Part shown: in pieces, positions 8,401 to 16,918 of the stretch
How the letters are laid out: each line of letters starts with the position of its first letter
Position numbering within the stretch: the stretch's first letter is position 1
Source: Kitasatospora humi
GTDB taxonomy: Bacteria > Actinomycetota > Actinomycetes > Streptomycetales > Streptomycetaceae
Direction of reading: 5' to 3'
Assembly: GCF_020907985.1 (NCBI RefSeq)
Contig: NZ_JAJJPA010000004.1
Span: 124,001 to 188,000, forward strand
Length of the DNA: 64,000 bases
Made by a program: the position numbers and the translations under genes
Notes under the pieces: generated by a model
Database searches by the model: none
Told to the model about the DNA's origin: nothing
What the model saw: only the letters and a program-made list of their open reading frames with translations

Positions 8401-9324
8401 TCAGTGCCCCGGGCGGACCTCGCGGCGGGCCTGCCAGGTGGTGTGCTCGCGGGAGACGGCGTCCTCGGCGTCCCGGGCGAGCCGGGCCCAGAGCTCCTCG
8501 GCGTCGGCGGCCGTCAGGTCGAGCCGACTCAGCTGGTCGCGCACCTGCTCCAGCTCGCCGGCGGCCAGCCGGTAGGCGGCGGCCAGTGGCCGGTACTGGC
8601 GCAGTTGGGCCCAGGCGGTCACCGAGAGCGCCACCGCCGAGACCGTGCCCAGCGGGTCCAGCGGCAGCGCGCCGAGCGCCCCGGGGACGGCCAGCACCAG
8701 CCCGAGCAGCGGCAGCGCGATGCCCAGCAGCTCAGTGAGCCGGCCGGCCCGGTCGCAGTAGGCGCCCTTGGCCCGGTACCAGTCGTGCTGGGCCTGCACC
8801 CGCTCCCGCAGGTAGACCTCGCGCCGCACGGCCAGCGGCTGGTCGCGCAGCGCGCGCATCGCCGCGGTGACCGAGGCGCGCCGCTCGGCGTCGGCCGGCA
8901 GCGCCGCGCTGTGCCGGAACCCGCTCAGCAGGCCGCGCAGCTGCAGCCGGTAGAGCCCCTCGGCGTCCGGCAGCGTGGTGGGCGGTGGCTGGTACGCGTC
9001 GGCCCGCACCGCGAACTTCCAGGCCAGCGTCTTGACCGACTCGGCGGCCGCCCGGCCCTCGTACCAGAGGCCCTGCGGCTGCTGCCGGGACAGCCGCAGG
9101 GCCACCCCGGCCGCGGCCAGGTAGGCGGCCGCGGCCAGCCAGCAGAGCGGGCCGCCGCCCGCGCTGCCGGCCGCGGCGGCCACCGTGAGCAGCGCCAGCT
9201 GCCAGCGGGCCAGTGTGATGGAGCGCCGCTGGCCGAGCAGCGAGGCGGAGTCGGCGACCCGGAACAGCTCCGGGAGCAGCTCGTCCTCGCGGACCGGGTC
9301 CGTGGGTCGTCCGCCGGCAGCCAT
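8401..9324 (-). CDS. DUF4231 / double SLATT-type membrane protein
   Basis: The 307-residue protein has two hydrophobic hairpins separated by a soluble helical stretch. The first is LALLTVAAAAGS.. plus LAAAAYLAAAGVAL at about 43-80. The second follows QHDWYRAKGAYCDRAGRL as two helices (LLGIALPLLGLVLAV and ALPLDPLGTVSAVALSVTAW) at about 200-250. This looks like the N-terminal SLATT_3 plus C-terminal SLATT_1 (DUF4231) arrangement. SLATT domains are two-helix membrane modules predicted to be effectors in nucleotide-dependent conflict systems. No partner synthase is adjacent, but the TIR/NB-ARC genes of the Fxs locus are about 1 kb away on the other strand. The function is unproven. Confidence 0.7.
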   Translation of the reverse strand: MAAGGRPTDPVREDELLPELFRVADSASLLGQRRSITLARWQLALLTVAAAAGSAGGGPLCWLAAAAYLAAAGVALRLSRQQPQGLWYEGRAAAESVKTLAWKFAVRADAYQPPPTTLPDAEGLYRLQLRGLLSGFRHSAALPADAERRASVTAAMRALRDQPLAVRREVYLRERVQAQHDWYRAKGAYCDRAGRLTELLGIALPLLGLVLAVPGALGALPLDPLGTVSAVALSVTAWAQLRQYRPLAAAYRLAAGELEQVRDQLSRLDLTAADAEELWARLARDAEDAVSREHTTWQARREVRPGH

Positions 9325-9437
9325 CCCGTGTGCCCCCCGAGTGCGTGTCGGTGTCCGCTGCTCGAAGTATGGGCGGTCGCCGCGGCCGCGGACAGGGTGC
9401 GTACTCGCCTTTTCGCCGGGGCCCGGTTCCGCCTCGC

Positions 9438-10187
9438 TCAGAATGCGTAGTAGATCCGGTCCGCGTGCTCGGCCATCAGCTCGGCGTTCCAGTCGGTTCC
9501 GCCGTCCACGTTGCCCGAGCGGAACAGCGGGGGTGTGATGCCGCGTTCGGCCAGCTTGCCGACCGCGCTCACTACCACCGCCTGCATCAGTGCGCTGGTG
9601 ACGATGGTGGACACCGAGCCGAACCCGGTTCCCGCTCCGGGGTGGCGGAGCTCGGCGTCACCGACCGCGACCTTGCTGTCCAGCACCACGTCGCAGTGGT
9701 CCTTGAGGTACGTGCCGGACGGGTGCCGCGAGCCGACCCGCCCCGGGTAGGCGAGCGAGGTCACCCCGACCACGTGCATGCCCCGGGCGCGGGCGTGCGC
9801 GGCCAGCTCCACGGGCATCACCTGGCAGCCGGAGAGCGAGATCACGAAGAGCAGGTCGCCGGCGGTGGCGGGGGTCAGGTCCAGGGTGGTGGTGGCCAGA
9901 CCGGAGACCCGCTCCAGCGCGCTGCCCAGCGGCGCCGGCATCACGTTCACCCCGGTCATCCCGGGCACGTTCAGCAGGTTCACCACCGCCAGGCCGCCGG
10001 CCCGGTAGACCACGTCCTGGGCGGCCAGCGAGGAGTGGCCGGCGCCGAAGGTGAAGATCCGCCGGCCGTCGGCCACCGCGTCGGCCAGCAGCACCGCGGC
10101 CCGGTCGATCGGCTCGGCCTCCTCGGCGCGGACCCGCCGCAGGTGGGCCACCGCGGCGTCGAAGTACTGCCCGACCAGATCGCTCAT
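9438..10187 (-). CDS. SIS-domain (sugar isomerase-like) protein
   Basis: This is a 249-residue cytosolic SIS fold. The phosphosugar-binding loop is FTFGAGHSSLAAQD at about 47-60, and a second loop is VISLSGCQVMPVELA near 133. SIS proteins bind phosphosugars, typically as isomerases, deacetylase partners or sensors; this UPF0309-like subfamily is often described only as sugar isomerase domain-containing. It is divergent from the iron regulator dmdR1 across 179 bases. The substrate cannot be assigned from sequence. Confidence 0.85.
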   Translation of the reverse strand: MSDLVGQYFDAAVAHLRRVRAEEAEPIDRAAVLLADAVADGRRIFTFGAGHSSLAAQDVVYRAGGLAVVNLLNVPGMTGVNVMPAPLGSALERVSGLATTTLDLTPATAGDLLFVISLSGCQVMPVELAAHARARGMHVVGVTSLAYPGRVGSRHPSGTYLKDHCDVVLDSKVAVGDAELRHPGAGTGFGSVSTIVTSALMQAVVVSAVGKLAERGITPPLFRSGNVDGGTDWNAELMAEHADRIYYAF

Positions 10188-10366
10188 TCGATCGTCCCCT
10201 GGGTCGCCCCGAGTCGGTGGAGAAAGGTACGGCCAGCACGCTGCTGCCTGCCCGGGCCCGCTGTCAACACTGCCCGACCGGGTGGGAAGCCCGCACGGGC
10301 GGGCTCGGTTATCAGTGCGGTAGGTCAGAATTGGCGGTAGACCTCGAGGGAACGGAGCCGGCGGCG

Positions 10367-11059
10367 ATGTCTGGGCTGATCGATACGACTGAGATGTACC
10401 TTCGCACCATCCTTGAGTTGGAGGAGGAGGGCATCGTTCCGATGCGTGCCCGGATCGCCGAGCGGCTGGAGCAGAGCGGTCCCACGGTCAGCCAGACGGT
10501 CGGTCGGATGGAGCGGGACGGCCTGCTCCAGGTCGCCGGCGACCGCCACCTGGAGCTCACCGAGGACGGGCGCCGGCTCGCGGTGCGGGTGATGCGCAAG
10601 CACCGGATCGCCGAGTGCCTGCTGGTCGACGTGATCGGCCTGGAGTGGGAAGAGGTGCACGAGGAGGCCTGCCGCTGGGAGCACGTGATGAGCGAGCAGG
10701 TCGAGCGCAAGGTGCTGAAGATGCTCGGCCACCCGACCCAGTCGCCGTACGGCAACCCGATCCCCGGTCTGGACGAGCTCGGCGATACCAGGGCCGAGGG
10801 CGAGGGCTACGACGCCGCGCTGGTGACCCTGGACGCGCTGCGGCCCGGTGACGGCGGCGCCCGCGTGGTGGTGCGCCGGATCGGCGAGCCGATCCAGACC
10901 GACGAGGAGCTGATGCGCACGCTGCGCCGGGCCGGGATCCGCCCGGGCGCCACGGTGCGGGTCGCGTCGTCGGTGGACGGGGTGCTGGTGGGCTCGGGGG
11001 CGGACGCCGCCGAGCTCGGCAAGGACATCGCGGCGCACGTCTTCGTGGCGCGGGCCTAG
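10367..11059 (+). CDS. dmdR1: Iron-dependent repressor, DtxR/IdeR type (DmdR1/DesR)
   Basis: The 230-residue DtxR-family regulator has an N-terminal winged helix (RARIAERLEQSGPTVSQTV), a dimerisation/metal domain (about 74-140) and a C-terminal SH3-like FeoA domain. Every metal ligand is at the position known in DtxR: Met10, Cys102, Glu105 and His106 for the primary site and His79, Glu83 and His98 for the ancillary site. It should repress siderophore and iron-uptake genes when Fe2+ is plentiful. The ATG at 10367 is preferred over upstream in-frame starts because of the exact ligand register and an ACGGAG site nine bases upstream. A strong terminator follows at 11080-11117. Confidence 0.92.
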   Translation: MSGLIDTTEMYLRTILELEEEGIVPMRARIAERLEQSGPTVSQTVGRMERDGLLQVAGDRHLELTEDGRRLAVRVMRKHRIAECLLVDVIGLEWEEVHEEACRWEHVMSEQVERKVLKMLGHPTQSPYGNPIPGLDELGDTRAEGEGYDAALVTLDALRPGDGGARVVVRRIGEPIQTDEELMRTLRRAGIRPGATVRVASSVDGVLVGSGADAAELGKDIAAHVFVARA

Positions 11060-11079
11060 CCGTCCGCCCGCGGGTGTGC

Positions 11080-11117
11080 GTCCGGGCCCGGCACGTCCCC
11101 GCGTGCCGGGCCCGGAC
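11080..11117 (+). terminator. Terminator of dmdR1
   Basis: There is a perfect 15-bp stem (GTCCGGGCCCGGCAC at 11080-11094 with its complement at 11103-11117) and an 8-nt loop, 20 bases after the dmdR1 stop. Confidence 0.8.
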
Positions 11118-11403
11118 CCCCCGGTCCCTCCCGATCCCCCGCCGCCGCCGACCGGCTTCCCCGTCCGGTCGTCCCCTCGGCTCCCCCGGTCCTTGCGCTT
11201 CCCCGATCCTTGCTGCCTGGCTGCCACCTCCGGGTCGATTTGGTGCGAAAGCGTTACGCAACCAATCATCCCCGCCCCAAGGAACGCCAATCCTGTCAAG
11301 CCGTCACCCAATCGAGCGGCTTGTCGAACAGGGGGTCCGGGTACACCGGTCTGTTACGGCGAAGCCTGCCTGACGCTCCGCCAGTCGACCGGCAGGGGCC
11401 GGC
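11118..11403. other. Non-coding gap between dmdR1 and the prim-pol-like gene
   Basis: No convincing ORF was found. It contains a lower-GC patch with an inverted repeat, TTGGTGCG at 11240-11247 and CGCAACCAA at 11257-11265 around AAAGCGTTA, which could be an operator. Both flanking genes point into this gap, so it is unclear which gene it would serve. Confidence 0.4.
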
Positions 11404-12102
11404 TCAGGGTCCCGGCCAGGGGGCGGCCCGGCGGCAGGCGTAGGCCAGCGAGCCGACCAACTGCACCGCGTCCGGCAGCCAGCGGTTGGCGAAGGACGGC
11501 GGCCGGGCCCACTGGGCGAAGCCGTACGGACCGAGCCGGGACGGCGGCGCCACGATCCAGTCGCCCTCGCCGCGCCCGGTGAGGTCCAGCCGGTCCGGCG
11601 CCCAGCCGAACCGCCGCAGCAGCTCCGGGAGTTTGGCCAGGGTGCCGGGCGGCGCCAGGAAGAGCAGCCGGCGGTCGCGCCGCCCCGGCTCGGCCGGCGC
11701 CGACAGCACCGGGCCGAACTGCAGCTGCATGCGCTCCATCCGGGTCAGCGCCAGGCAGCCGGCCGTCACCGACACGTCCAGCACGTCGAACGACCGTCCG
11801 GCCGGCAGCAGGATCGCGGCCTGCGGATCCTCCGTCCACCAGTTCCGCACCCGGGTGGGGCCCGCGCTGGCCAGCCGCTGCCAGTCGTGGTCCGCCGGGT
11901 GCGCGCCCGGTCGCGAGCAGTGGGCCGCCCGGCAGGAGCAGTACGGCCCGCCCTCGCCGTCGACCAGGTGGGTGCCCGGCACCACCTCCCAGAGCCAGTC
12001 CTCCGCGTACCGGATCGCCTCGGTCAGCAGCGGGGATGCCGCCGGCGGGGAGGTCGCCGCGCCGCCGCAGCCGTGCTCAGGGATTCCCGGGTGCTCGTCC
12101 AC
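11404..12102 (-). CDS. Bifunctional DNA primase/polymerase N-terminal-domain protein
   Basis: The 232-residue protein resembles stand-alone actinobacterial prim-pol (AEP) N-terminal domains. The visible pattern is PYCSCRAAHCSRPGAHPADHDW (four-Cys/His-rich, here split), RNWWTEDPQAAILLPAG, then FDVLDVSV where the catalytic DxD-type signature is expected, and a late GDWIVAPPS. The expected acidic pair reads as D-V-L-D-V, so catalysis is uncertain. Chromosomal copies of this kind are common in Streptomyces and their job is not established. The gene is divergent from the TPR-type regulator at 12550. Confidence 0.7.
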   Translation of the reverse strand: MDEHPGIPEHGCGGAATSPPAASPLLTEAIRYAEDWLWEVVPGTHLVDGEGGPYCSCRAAHCSRPGAHPADHDWQRLASAGPTRVRNWWTEDPQAAILLPAGRSFDVLDVSVTAGCLALTRMERMQLQFGPVLSAPAEPGRRDRRLLFLAPPGTLAKLPELLRRFGWAPDRLDLTGRGEGDWIVAPPSRLGPYGFAQWARPPSFANRWLPDAVQLVGSLAYACRRAAPWPGP

Positions 12103-12549
12103 GCGCTACTCAACTGGTGGCGGTGGGGCGGGTTACGGGCCGACTCCGGGCGTGTGCGCCGCGCCCGGGTTTGTCACTCGAAACGGTGATCGCGGCGACC
12201 GGGCCGCGGGCGCCGCCCGGGTCGGCGCGGTGGCGCGCCCTGGCGCGGAACGTGGCGCTCCGAGGGCGTTGATCCGGTGGTCGTCCGGTGTCCGTCCGCA
12301 GTTCGAGGGACGGGCGCAGCGGGGGCGCACAGGAGCATTTTCCCGGGCGCGCATGGGGAACAGGTCGTCCGCATGGGTATCCCGATGGTGTCGTAGATCG
12401 CTAACCTGGCCTCAAGTTCCTTCACTGGCCGGGTAGTCGGCACGCCGTTCGGCACTGCGCGATCGGTGCCGCGCGAGCGGTCGGCCGGCACCAGAGCAGC
12501 AGAGTCGACGCCTGCCGGCGCAGCCGGGGGCGCTGGGGAGGCGAAGCCC
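12103..12549. other. Divergent promoter region
   Basis: This 447-base gap lies between divergent genes. It has no ORF with plausible content. The right half carries the leader of the downstream regulator, ending in a GGGGAGG ribosome-binding site at 12534-12540. A -10-like TAACCT lies near 12402. No clear palindrome was seen. Confidence 0.4.
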
Positions 12550-13926
12550 ATGGCCGCGAGACCACTCGTCGCACGACAGCCCAACGAGCGTCTGCAGCAG
12601 CTGATCCAGGAGGCGAGCTGCTCCAACGCGGGTCTGGCCCGCCGGGTCAACCTCTGCGGCGCCGAACACGGGCTCGACCTGCGGTACGACAAGACCTCGG
12701 TCGCCCGCTGGCTGCGCGGTCAGCAACCGCGCGGCCAGGCACCGGCGGTGATCGCCGAGGCGCTCGGGCGCAAGCTCGGCCGCGGCGTCACGGTCGAGGA
12801 GATCGGCATGGCCGACGGCAAGAACCTGACCTCCGGGGTCGGGCTGCAGTTCGCCGCCACCCTGGCCGGGGCCGTGGAGCAGGTCTGCGAGCTGTGGCGC
12901 AGCGACGTCAGCCGGCGGGACTTCCTGGGCGGCGCCTCGGTGGCCGCCTCGGCGCTTGTCGAGCCCAGCCGGGACTGGCTGATCACCCCGCCCGACCCGG
13001 TGGTGGCGCGCACCGGCGGACCGCGGGTCGGTCCGTCGGACGTGGCGGCGATCCGGGCCACCACCGAGATGCTGGTCGACCTGGACCACCGGTTCGGCAG
13101 CGGCCACGTCCGCCCGGTGGTGGTGCACTACCTGAACAGCGTGGTCTCGGGGCTGCTCACCGGGGGCTACCGGGAGGAGACCGGCCGTCAGCTGTTCGCC
13201 GCGGTGGCCCGGCTGACCGAGCTGGCCGGCTACATGGCGGTGGACACCGGGCAGCCCGGGCTCGCCCAGCGCTACTACATCCAGGCCCTGCGGCTGGCGC
13301 AGGCCGCCGACGACCGCGGCTACGGCGGCTACGTGCTGGCAGCCTCGATGAGCCACCTGGCGGCCACCCTGGGCAATCCGCGGGAGATCGCCCAACTGGC
13401 CAGGGCCGCCCAGGAGGGCGCCCGTTCGGTCGCCACACCGACCGCGATGGCGATGTTCTACGCCGCCGAGGCCCGCGGCCACGCCCTGCTGGGCGACGTC
13501 CGCTCCTGCGAGCTGGTCGCCGCCAAGGCGGTGGCGGCGATGGAGAAGCGCGACCCGGAGCAGGACCCGGACTGGATCGCGCACTTCGACGAGGCCTACC
13601 TGGCCGACGAGTTGGCGCACTGCTACCGCGACCTGGAGCACGGCAAGCAGGCCGAGAAGCAGGCCCGGATCGCCCTCGACCTGCATCCGGTCAGCCGGGT
13701 GCGGCGCCGCGCGGTGGACCTGGTGCTGCTGGCCACCGCGCAGCTGCAGCAGCGCGACATCGAACGCGCCTGCGAGACCGGGGTGCAGGCGGTGCGGCTG
13801 CTCGGCGGGCTGCGCTCCAACCGGGGCGTGGAATACCTGGACGACTTCCGGCGCCGGCTGGAGCCCTACCGGGACCACCGGGTGGTGCGGGACTTCCACC
13901 AGCGCGCGGAGGTGGAGGCGGCGTGA
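12550..13926 (+). CDS. XRE/TPR-type transcriptional regulator, NsdA-like
   Basis: The 458-residue protein has an N-terminal helix-turn-helix-like region (LQQLIQEASCSNAGLARRVN, then TSVARWLRGQQPRGQAPAVI at about 57-76) followed by all-helical TPR-like repeats to the end. A twin-Arg/Ser-rich SRRDFLGGASVAASALV stretch near 118-134 looks like a Tat motif but is internal, so it is not a signal. Proteins of this shape are conserved in Streptomyces and include regulators affecting antibiotic production and sporulation; equivalence to NsdA itself is not claimed. The ATG at 12550 was chosen for its GGGGAGG site. No obvious ligand or partner gene is adjacent. Confidence 0.75.
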   Translation: MAARPLVARQPNERLQQLIQEASCSNAGLARRVNLCGAEHGLDLRYDKTSVARWLRGQQPRGQAPAVIAEALGRKLGRGVTVEEIGMADGKNLTSGVGLQFAATLAGAVEQVCELWRSDVSRRDFLGGASVAASALVEPSRDWLITPPDPVVARTGGPRVGPSDVAAIRATTEMLVDLDHRFGSGHVRPVVVHYLNSVVSGLLTGGYREETGRQLFAAVARLTELAGYMAVDTGQPGLAQRYYIQALRLAQAADDRGYGGYVLAASMSHLAATLGNPREIAQLARAAQEGARSVATPTAMAMFYAAEARGHALLGDVRSCELVAAKAVAAMEKRDPEQDPDWIAHFDEAYLADELAHCYRDLEHGKQAEKQARIALDLHPVSRVRRRAVDLVLLATAQLQQRDIERACETGVQAVRLLGGLRSNRGVEYLDDFRRRLEPYRDHRVVRDFHQRAEVEAA

Positions 13927-14187
13927 CGGTCTGTCGGCGGCCCGGTGTCCGAGGGTTTCCGGCACCCGCCCGCGTGGTCACCCGAAGCGGTGAACCGGTA
14001 GCGTGGGCCGGAGGTTCCGAGGAACTCCAGCAGCAGTGGTCCGCCGTCAGTGAAAACGCGCGGAAGAACCGAGGAAGGCCCGGGTGCTCTCACCGGACAG
14101 ACAGCGCGGGCGGTCCGCACCATCGACCGCCCCCTCGACGCTGACCGCTCCGGTGCGCCCACGGCCGTGCACAGGTGAGGATTCGCG

Positions 14188-15402
14188 TTGAGCCAGCGCC
14201 GCTCGTACCCCAACTCCGGTGACTTCAACCTGGACGACCTGTTCCGTCCGGAGCCGGCCGCGCCGCCGGGACCGCCGGTCGTCCCGGGGCAGGGCAGTCC
14301 GGAGCCGGGCGGACCCGAGTACCTGGCGCCCGGACAGACCTGGCACGACCAGCCGACCCAGCTGGCCGGCCAGCCGGTGGCCGAGACCCAGGCCCTGCCG
14401 CCCTACCCGACCAGCGATCCGGCGGGCGGCTTCCCGGGCGACCCGTCCTCGGGGGCCCAGCAGTCCTTCGGCGGGCAGCAGTCCTTCGGCGGCGGGCCGT
14501 CGTACGGCGGGCAGCAGTCGTTCGGCGGCAACCAGTCGTTCGGGGGCCAGCAGTCGTTCGGGGGCAACCAGTCCTTCGGGGGCAACCAGTCGTTCGGCGG
14601 CAACCAGCCCTTCGGGGGCCAGCAGTCGTTCGGTGGGCAGCAGTCCCCCGGGAGCCGGCAGTCGTTCGCCGGCCGGCCCGGTGGCCATCCGGCGGCGAGG
14701 CCGGACGAGGCCCCCCGGCCGGGCCGGGCGGGCGGTCGGTCGGTTGGCGGCGGCGGGGTGCCCCGCAAGGCGGTGATCGGCGGCCTGGTCGCGGTCTGCG
14801 CGGTCGGCGGGATCCTGGTCGCGGTGCTGGTCGGCGGCGGTGACAGCCCCAAGCAGCCGCGCCAGACCCCGGTGGCCGAGGCCTCGACGGCCGGCTCCCC
14901 GTCGGCGTCGGCCGGCAGCAGTGCCGGCGCCGGCACGTCCGCGCTCAGCGCCGACGCCCAGGCGCAGGCCCAGGCACTCTCCGGCCTGCTGAGCCAGGCC
15001 AGTGCCAGCCGCCAGGCGGTGGTCGGCGCGGTCGCCTCGATCGGCAAGTGCGACAACCCGGCCGCCGCCCAGCAGGCCCTCACCCAGGCCTCCGGGCAGC
15101 GCAAGGGGCTGCTGACCACGCTGGCCTCCCTCAAGGTGGACAAGCTGCCGACCGGCCCGACGCTGGTCCAGCAGCTCACCCAGGCCTGGCAGGCCTCGGC
15201 CAGCGCCGATGACGCCTACGCGGCGTGGGCGGGCGACGCGGTGACCGGCTGCGACCCCAACAAGGTGGGGGGCGACGCGCACAAGCAGGCCGGCGACCAG
15301 GCCAGTGGGACCGCCAGCAGCGCCAAGAAGCAGGCCGCGGCCACCTGGAACGCGATCGCCGGCCAGGCCGGCCTGTCCACCCTGGGCGACGCCCAGCTCT
15401 GA
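14188..15402 (+). CDS. Type II membrane protein with FG-type low-complexity N-terminus
   Basis: The TTG start follows AGGTGAGG. In the 404-residue product, the first ~190 residues are disordered and rich in Gln, Gly, Pro and Ser. They include about eleven hexapeptides of the form (Q/N)QSFGG encoded at 14458-14675. One membrane helix follows at about 195-215 (AVIGGLVAVCAVGGILVAVL), then a Ser/Ala linker and a C-terminal ~170-residue helical, Ala/Gln-rich extracytoplasmic part. Topology is probably N-in. No family is recognised and no enzymatic motif was seen. Conserved start residues SQRRSYPNSGDFNLDDLF may be a functional N-terminal tag. Confidence 0.7.
   Translation: MSQRRSYPNSGDFNLDDLFRPEPAAPPGPPVVPGQGSPEPGGPEYLAPGQTWHDQPTQLAGQPVAETQALPPYPTSDPAGGFPGDPSSGAQQSFGGQQSFGGGPSYGGQQSFGGNQSFGGQQSFGGNQSFGGNQSFGGNQPFGGQQSFGGQQSPGSRQSFAGRPGGHPAARPDEAPRPGRAGGRSVGGGGVPRKAVIGGLVAVCAVGGILVAVLVGGGDSPKQPRQTPVAEASTAGSPSASAGSSAGAGTSALSADAQAQAQALSGLLSQASASRQAVVGAVASIGKCDNPAAAQQALTQASGQRKGLLTTLASLKVDKLPTGPTLVQQLTQAWQASASADDAYAAWAGDAVTGCDPNKVGGDAHKQAGDQASGTASSAKKQAAATWNAIAGQAGLSTLGDAQL
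14458..14675 (+). repeat. 18-bp coding repeats encoding (Q/N)QSFGG
   Basis: About eleven near-perfect hexapeptide repeats run head to tail, with variants GPSYGG, NQPFGG and RQSFAG. Codon choice alternates TTCGGC, TTCGGG and TTCGGT, so the repeats are recognisable at DNA level but not identical. Confidence 0.85.
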
Positions 15403-15437
15403 CCCCGCACCGGCCCGCCCTGGCGGGGCGTCAGGAC

Positions 15438-15489
15438 GGGCCGCTGGTCAGCCGGTCGGCGGCGGGCCACTGGTCAGTCGGTCGGCGGC
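15438..15489. repeat. 26-bp tandem duplication across the lipoprotein stop codon
   Basis: Copies at 15438-15463 and 15464-15489 differ at two positions (24/26). The right copy contains the stop codon of the minus-strand lipoprotein gene; the left copy is the downstream duplicate. Confidence 0.8.
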
Positions 15490-16760
15490 GTGCCGCCGGT
15501 CAGCACCCAGCGGACGTCGGTGAACCCGGGCTGCTGCTCGACCAGTCGACCGCCCCGCACCTGCTGGAAGGTGACCGACGTGTTCACCAGGCGCGGCGAG
15601 TCGGCGCTGGCCAGCAGGTTGGCCAGGCCCCAGTTGAGCGGCGGGGTGGCGCCGCCGGTGTCGATCGGCGTGCCGCTGTCCAGCACGTCGCGCAGCGAGT
15701 GGCTGTTCGCCGGCCGGCCGTGCCCGATCCGCTGAACCGCCTGTAGGAAGACCTGGTAGGCCACCCAGGTGGTCTGCACCCCGGGGTCGGCGGTGTCGAT
15801 GGTGGCGTCGGCCGCGGCCCGGGTGCGCACGATGGCCCGCAGCGGGTCCCACACCTGGGACGCCTCGGGCGGGAACCAGCCGACCGCGTAGGCGTCGGCG
15901 AGCGGGCCGGCGTCGCCGCCGGTGGAGTCCACCACCGACTGCTGGAAGCTGCCGATCACCGAGAACAGCCGGGTGTTGCGGTGGGGTTGCCGACGCAGCG
16001 AGTCGAGCAGGTTGAGGGTGGGCAGCGGACCGAGCGCCGCGGTGACGCAGTTGCCCGGCGCGTCGGAGCCGATCGCGGTCTGCGCGACCTGGGTGTAGTC
16101 GGTCGACTTCTCCTGGGCGCGGACGTCGGTGAGCTTGACGCCGGCCGGGGCGAGCGCGCTGCCCAGCGCGCCCGGCAAAGTGTCGCCGGCCGGGGTGTCC
16201 GGCCGGATCAGCGAGACGGTCCGGCAGCCGGCCCCGACCAACTGCCGCCCGCTGCCGGCGATCAGCGCCGGGGTGCCGCCGGAGACGGGGTAGGAGAGCG
16301 GGCTGCTGAACTCGGGGTTGGAGAGGCCGTAGCCGCCGATGAACGGGATCCTGGCGTTCTCCAGGACCGGCATGAAGATGTCGCCGTACTGGCTGTAGGA
16401 GCCGACCACGGCGATCGCGCCGGCGTCCACGGCCTGCTTGGCGCAGGCGGCGGCGCCGTCGGAGGTGTTGTGCTCGTTGCAGGTGAGCACCCGCAGCCGG
16501 TGCCCGGCCACCCCGCCCTGGGCGTTGACCTCGGCGCCGATCGCGGTGGCCAGCTGGGCCATGCCGGGCCGGTCGGTGGAGCCGGAGTTCCAGGGGGCGA
16601 AGGTGAACACGGTGAGCTCGGTCCCCGGGCCCGAGGCGTCGGCCTTGGCGGCGCAGCCGGAGCTCGCGAGCACGGCCGGCAGCAGTGCCGCCGCGGCCGC
16701 CAGGGCCAGCGGGCGCCCGGCGCGGCGACCGCGCCGCGGTGCCCTCGGTGCAGCGGTCAT
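15474..16760 (-). CDS. ABC-type branched-chain amino-acid-like substrate-binding lipoprotein
   Basis: The 428-residue secreted protein starts with RRGRRAGRP, a hydrophobic LALAAAAALLPAVLA core and SSGC, a weak lipobox (Cys near 35). The mature part is a periplasmic-binding-protein type 1 fold of the Leu/Ile/Val family: GMAQLATAIGAEVNAQGGVAG, CAKQAVDAGAIAVVGSYS, IPFIGGYGLSN. The family delivers amino acids or amides to an ABC importer, but no permease or ATPase gene is adjacent, so it is an orphan binding protein or a sensor. The stop lies inside a small tandem duplication. Confidence 0.82.
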   Translation of the reverse strand: MTAAPRAPRRGRRAGRPLALAAAAALLPAVLASSGCAAKADASGPGTELTVFTFAPWNSGSTDRPGMAQLATAIGAEVNAQGGVAGHRLRVLTCNEHNTSDGAAACAKQAVDAGAIAVVGSYSQYGDIFMPVLENARIPFIGGYGLSNPEFSSPLSYPVSGGTPALIAGSGRQLVGAGCRTVSLIRPDTPAGDTLPGALGSALAPAGVKLTDVRAQEKSTDYTQVAQTAIGSDAPGNCVTAALGPLPTLNLLDSLRRQPHRNTRLFSVIGSFQQSVVDSTGGDAGPLADAYAVGWFPPEASQVWDPLRAIVRTRAAADATIDTADPGVQTTWVAYQVFLQAVQRIGHGRPANSHSLRDVLDSGTPIDTGGATPPLNWGLANLLASADSPRLVNTSVTFQQVRGGRLVEQQPGFTDVRWVLTGGTPPTD

Positions 16761-16918
16761 GTCGGCTGTCCCCCAATGCGGCCGTGATATCGGCCCCAGC
16801 CTTGCGGGGCGTCCGCTCCACGAGTGGGCAACTCGTTCAACGAGCGGTTAACCGGAGATGAACTCAAGGGCCGGACGCGTGTAGAACCTGTTCGCGCGGG
16901 AACGTACGATCGTCTGCC

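Noticed and set aside
4592-8575. Long plus-strand frame running through fxsT into the hydrolase
   Set aside because: Out-of-frame Arg/Ala/Gly-rich shadow with no conserved motif.
11340-11403. Iron box for DmdR1
   Set aside because: No TTAGGTTAGGCTAACCTAA-like palindrome could be found near dmdR1 or in this gap.
12900-12960. Tat signal in the TPR regulator
   Set aside because: SRRDFLGGASVAAS looks like a twin-arginine motif but lies about 118 residues inside a protein with an N-terminal DNA-binding region; in this family it is an internal segment.
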